Shown: in pieces, positions 44,201-47,541 of the stretch
Position numbering within the stretch: the stretch's first letter is position 1
Layout of the letters: every line of letters begins with the position of its first letter
Assembly (NCBI GenBank): GCA_000310025.1
Contig: FN649728.1
Coordinates: 6,388,617-6,436,157, forward strand
Direction: 5' to 3'
Length of the DNA: 47,541 nt
From: Ectocarpus siliculosus
Taxonomy: Eukaryota; Sar; Phaeophyceae; Ectocarpales; Ectocarpaceae
The notes under the pieces: model-generated
What the model was told of the DNA's origin: nothing
Databases searched by the model: none
The model's input: only the letters and a program-made list of their open reading frames with translations
Program-made: the position numbers and the translations under genes

Positions 44201-46060
44201 GAGAGCCACCGATAATGGCTGAGACCTCGAAATGGAGAACCAATCGCGAAGCCACGACGGGTACACCAGCGTTTCTTTACCGAAAGTCTTGTGAACTTCG
44301 ATTGTGTCTGACCTAAGCATTCAACGTGGGACGGGAGAATATGTCTGTCTCCTCGATTCCTCTGAACGTTTCTTCGACAGTCCGCGTCTTCGGGCAAGGG
44401 TTAGGGGGGTTTAACCTCTTTGGTGTTCCCCATTCAAGCCCTACACTGTTTCTAAGCAGTTGAAGATGTGGTGGTACACGACAAAACCACCCGCAGAGAG
44501 AGAACACGAGAAACCTAAAGACATGAATCACCCCCACAGACCAAGACTCCACGAATACCAATGACTAGCTGCCTGAACACGGAAGACTGCAATCCATGTG
44601 ACTTCAACAGAAGCTACTTGCTGCGATCCAAGATAGGGTGGAGCTGGTAAGGTGACATGGTCAAGCATGCCACTTAGCACGGAGTAAATTCCTCGCACGG
44701 TAAACGCTCCGAGGTCACAAACAAAAATGACACACGATGAAGCGAACGCCTCCGGATGTCGTTGAAAACAGAGGGCCACGAAACCACTAGTACCCCTACC
44801 GTGTCGCCGATTTCCAAGCCGGAAAAATCAAATTACGTAAGCGTTTCGATAGTCGTTCCAACGTTTGCTGAATATGTCAAACACGTCTTGCATTTGATTT
44901 TCTGTTTTGAATGTTTACTTATTGATTTTGGTCTCTTGTTTACGGGCATACGGTCTCTACACATACAATGGAGTACAACTGTTCTTGGATTGGCCCTAAA
45001 GAAGCTGGGCACAGAAGTGTTTACTTTCAGTCTTCGGGTGCATAGGTTGAAAATGATGCGTTGGAAAAATGCAGTGGAATGCTACAGTACATAATAATCG
45101 ATTTGGTTTCGTTTGCTTCATGTTGCACGCTTGCGGAATGGTAAGCAGAACAAACTGGTCGCACAGGTTCGACTGTTGTGACGTTTGCAGACATCACGCG
45201 AAGCGAAGGAAGACAGAAACTGGTTATACAGCTCAATCGTGCTCAGCTTTAAGGGAGCAGAAAATCATAAATGAAACCCCTCATCAAATAATATGAAAGT
45301 TTGTTGTCGAAGACCGAATAACCTGTTCCAGTATACTGTGCACGGAAGAATTCAGAACATCTCCCAGATCTACGTTTGTGTTTGGTTTCTTGTTGTGCCG
45401 CCCTGGAGGCGTGTTGGTTGGGTTGTCTTGGTTTGGTTTTCTGGGGTCGTACAAAGAGAAAGGTCTCACGGAGTTCTCATTCTGCTACCTCGCTGATCCT
45501 GCAGCAAGAGTTTGATAGACGCGTGTCTACTGGACCAAGGGCCACGTGGTGAGCAATGCACAGAGTGTAACACGCAGCTCGCGTCGGAGGGTCACGCGGC
45601 AAGGAGGGCAACAGCTAGCTACATCGACGTTTGGACCTAGCTAGCAGAAATTCGTGGCTTTTCTCCCGCCCACCCACCCCTTTTTTTTCGAAGGTGGGGG
45701 ATACGAGATGTTACGAGTGAGGACTCACTTAGGAGAGACCTCTTATTATTCTGTGACTCGGAGTTGGTGCAACCGTTTGCCACGTAGAAGTATGGCGTAG
45801 CATTGGGGTGTTTTCTGAATGGTAGTGCGTACCATTGGGAGGCTCAATCGTCCGAGACTGCTACTGTACAACAATTTCGTCCCGTCTGGTAGTATTCGGA
45901 GGGAGATTCGTGTTTTGGTAGCAGAGACACGTTAGGATACCGCAGAGGCTTCGTGCCGTGCGGAACATGTGGTACAGGGGAAGTCTTCCTCCGTAGGCCA
46001 CAGAAATATCAATCAACGCAATTCGAAAGAAAACAATAAACGGCTCACAGGGATGCATTC
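41212..46060. other. No gene recognised; scattered module fragments
   Basis: Bases 41718-41757 match the end of module A (46252-46295: GGTTCTGTGGT.TCGG and TTCTGA.GCCTGCCT). Remaining open frames (for example 41277-41696, 43854-44316) have no motif or conserved partner. Confidence 0.4.
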
Positions 46061-46275
46061 TCCAGTAGCGTGACCTCTTGAATCTCTCCCAAGCATCAAA
46101 ACACCAAACCATCTCTGCCCGGGCGGGGAAATGTTCGCCCGACGTCCGTGTTCTGATACATCCTACTCTCGAAGCCTAAGCCTGTTTTCGGTCATGTGCA
46201 CGGTTGGGAGAAAACAACACATTCCTTGCTTGCCGAGCGCAAACGACATGCTGGGTTCTGTGGTATCGGCGGAGC
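46061..46275 (+). repeat. Module A, copy 1
   Basis: Begins CTCCAGTAG and contains GGCGGGGAAATGTTCGCC and GACGTCCGTGTTCTGA. It is matched at 47301-47510. On the minus strand both copies read RTSGEHFPA followed, after a frameshift in the second copy, by RFKRSRY, suggesting a former protein on that strand. Confidence 0.7.
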
Positions 46276-46300
46276 ATTCGTTCTGAAGCCTGCCTGTCTT

Positions 46301-46541
46301 ATGTCGGAATGCCCCCCAGTTTCACCAGTATGGTCGGTTGCAACATACGATGAACCATGAGGCTCGCCTTACAGACCATAAGTGTATCAAAAAAGACTTC
46401 CCGACGGCCAAATGATCGTGGGGGGCGAAATCAACCTTGTGCATTCTGGTGGTTCTTACAATATTAAGTCGCGGAGAATGAAATCTGGTGGTGTATTGTG
46501 GGTGTTCAGTGCGCAACATCAGCAAGTCGGAAAGCACCTCC
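46301..46541 (+). repeat. Module B, copy 2
   Basis: Direct repeat of 40985-41211, immediately after module A. A plus-strand frame from 46382 stays open for 124 codons across it (LPDGQMIVGGEINLVHSGG), but copy 1 does not keep that frame intact. Confidence 0.65.
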
Positions 46542-46729
46542 TTGCACGGCTCGAAGTAAGCATGGTTTCCAGGGTGTCCATGACAATATCAAAGCGAGGT
46601 GCCAATGATGTACTTGCAAATATAAAGTTTCAGAGAACCGTCTACGGAATGCGGAATCTTTGTAGTTGTCCGGAATCGGTAGGAGATGGAAGACGAAGAG
46701 GAAAAGCGAATGTCGTCGTCAATAGTCTA

Positions 46730-46829
46730 TATTGCGTCCCCAAACCAAAAATTTAATAATACCCAAAATAAAACACACCTATTGCGTCCCCAAACTGAAA
46801 ATTTAAAAATACCCAAAACGAAACACACC
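46730..46829 (+). repeat. Two tandem 50-base units
   Basis: Units begin TATTGCGTCCCCAAAC at 46730 and 46780 and differ at only a few positions. They are A-rich, with no coding potential. Confidence 0.9.
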
Positions 46830-46933
46830 CAACGTATTATTGTTCATTGAAGCAATCTAACAAGTAACAAGAGCACTTTTTCCCACGTTTGTTGTTGCTC
46901 GAGCCTCTAGCGCCGAGTGCATACCGTAATATC

Positions 46934-47073
46934 CTTTGAGTTAGTCCCCCACCATGAGTTAGCCCGCCCCTCCCAAATACCGCCGGGGTATTGTAGCACA
47001 AAAGCGTTTGAGATAGCCCCGGGGTTACCGGATTTTTGTTTTTCGCCCCGCTACCTTTGAGTTAGCCCCCGGG
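46934..47073 (+). repeat. Cluster of TTTGAGTTAGCCCC words
   Basis: Four close variants begin at about 46934, 46953, 47006 and 47055, each followed by C- or G-rich sequence. Spacing is irregular (19, 53 and 49 bases), so it is not a simple tandem array. Confidence 0.7.
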
Positions 47074-47300
47074 TGTTCTTCCTCTGGTGTTTTTTTCTCA
47101 GCGAACAGGCCCGACAGCTGCGAAAAAGAAAACAACTGCCCATGGAATAGATGTCGCGATTAACGACCGGCAGAGCAGAACGTTAAACTGTGCTGACGCC
47201 ACTTCTATATCTGAGAAGTTCGTGGTTGATAAGTCATGCGTTGTCGGCGACATTCATTCGTCAAGACACCTTCCAGCACCTGGTTCACCGAGGCGCACCC

Positions 47301-47510
47301 TCCAGTAGTAGCGGGATCTCTTGAATCTGTCCCGAGCATTCAAACAGAACAAAACACCTCTGCTTGGGCGGGGAAATGTTCGCCTGACGTCCGTGTTCTG
47401 AGTACTCTTTTACCTCCAAGACTACTTTTGCACCTGCTTTTGGCCATGCACACGCTTGGGAGAAATCGACACATCCTGTGGTTGACGGGCGTATGGTTCT
47501 GCGGCATCGG
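47301..47510 (+). repeat. Module A, copy 2 (near the window end)
   Basis: Repeats 46061-46275 about 1.24 kb downstream with substitutions and a frameshift in the minus-strand reading. The A-B array may continue beyond the window. Confidence 0.7.
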
Positions 47511-47541
47511 GAATTTTTTCTTCCTTTACCTGCCGGGCATA

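Overview
The window looks like nuclear DNA of an intron-rich eukaryote, most probably a brown alga related to Ectocarpus. The main clue is a set of isolated 72-base exons on the minus strand. Each encodes one leucine-rich repeat (LRR) and is bounded by phase-1 introns. This one-repeat-per-exon design is known from the LRR-ROCO and NB-ARC-TPR candidate immune receptors of Ectocarpus. The assignment is inference; no marker gene or rRNA is present to confirm it.

Layout. Bases 1-1225 hold two tandem copies of a ~0.62 kb repeat; a third, inverted copy lies inside an intron at 29.8-30.3 kb. At 4.2-4.4 kb (minus) is an intact first exon of an unrecognised protein starting MSGLEP. A paralogue broken by a stop codon lies at 21.1-21.3 kb on the other strand. 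From 8 to 17.7 kb (minus) runs a decaying array of LRR exon cassettes: four intact singles, one fused double, and four broken ones. It is interrupted by a SINE-like repeat with tRNA-type A and B boxes at 12.4-12.8 kb. A more diverged second copy of that repeat lies at 19.8-20.2 kb. At 21.4-21.7 kb is an unusual array built on GTACCGCC with two adjacent perfect palindromes.

From about 24.4 to 34.6 kb (plus) lies the one convincing, apparently functional gene. It has at least 12 well-supported exons, GC-rich against AT-richer introns, with almost every intron in phase 0. It encodes a mostly helical protein that I do not recognise, followed by a probable Ser/Pro/Gly-rich tail. One intron begins with GC and contains the inverted repeat copy.

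From 35 to 47.5 kb the sequence is mainly degenerate. It holds fragments of protein-like reading frames, one perfectly spliceable LRR exon at 40.8 kb (minus), and a family of two alternating modules (A and B) between 41.0 kb and the right end, with smaller tandem repeats.

How the parts fit: the LRR cassettes, and possibly the MSGLEP exons, are best read as remains or reservoirs of a shuffling receptor family. The helical gene appears unrelated to them and simply adjacent. No tRNA gene with a credible anticodon, rRNA, CRISPR array or prokaryotic operon was seen. All exon limits come from reading splice signals and frames by eye; transcript data would settle them.
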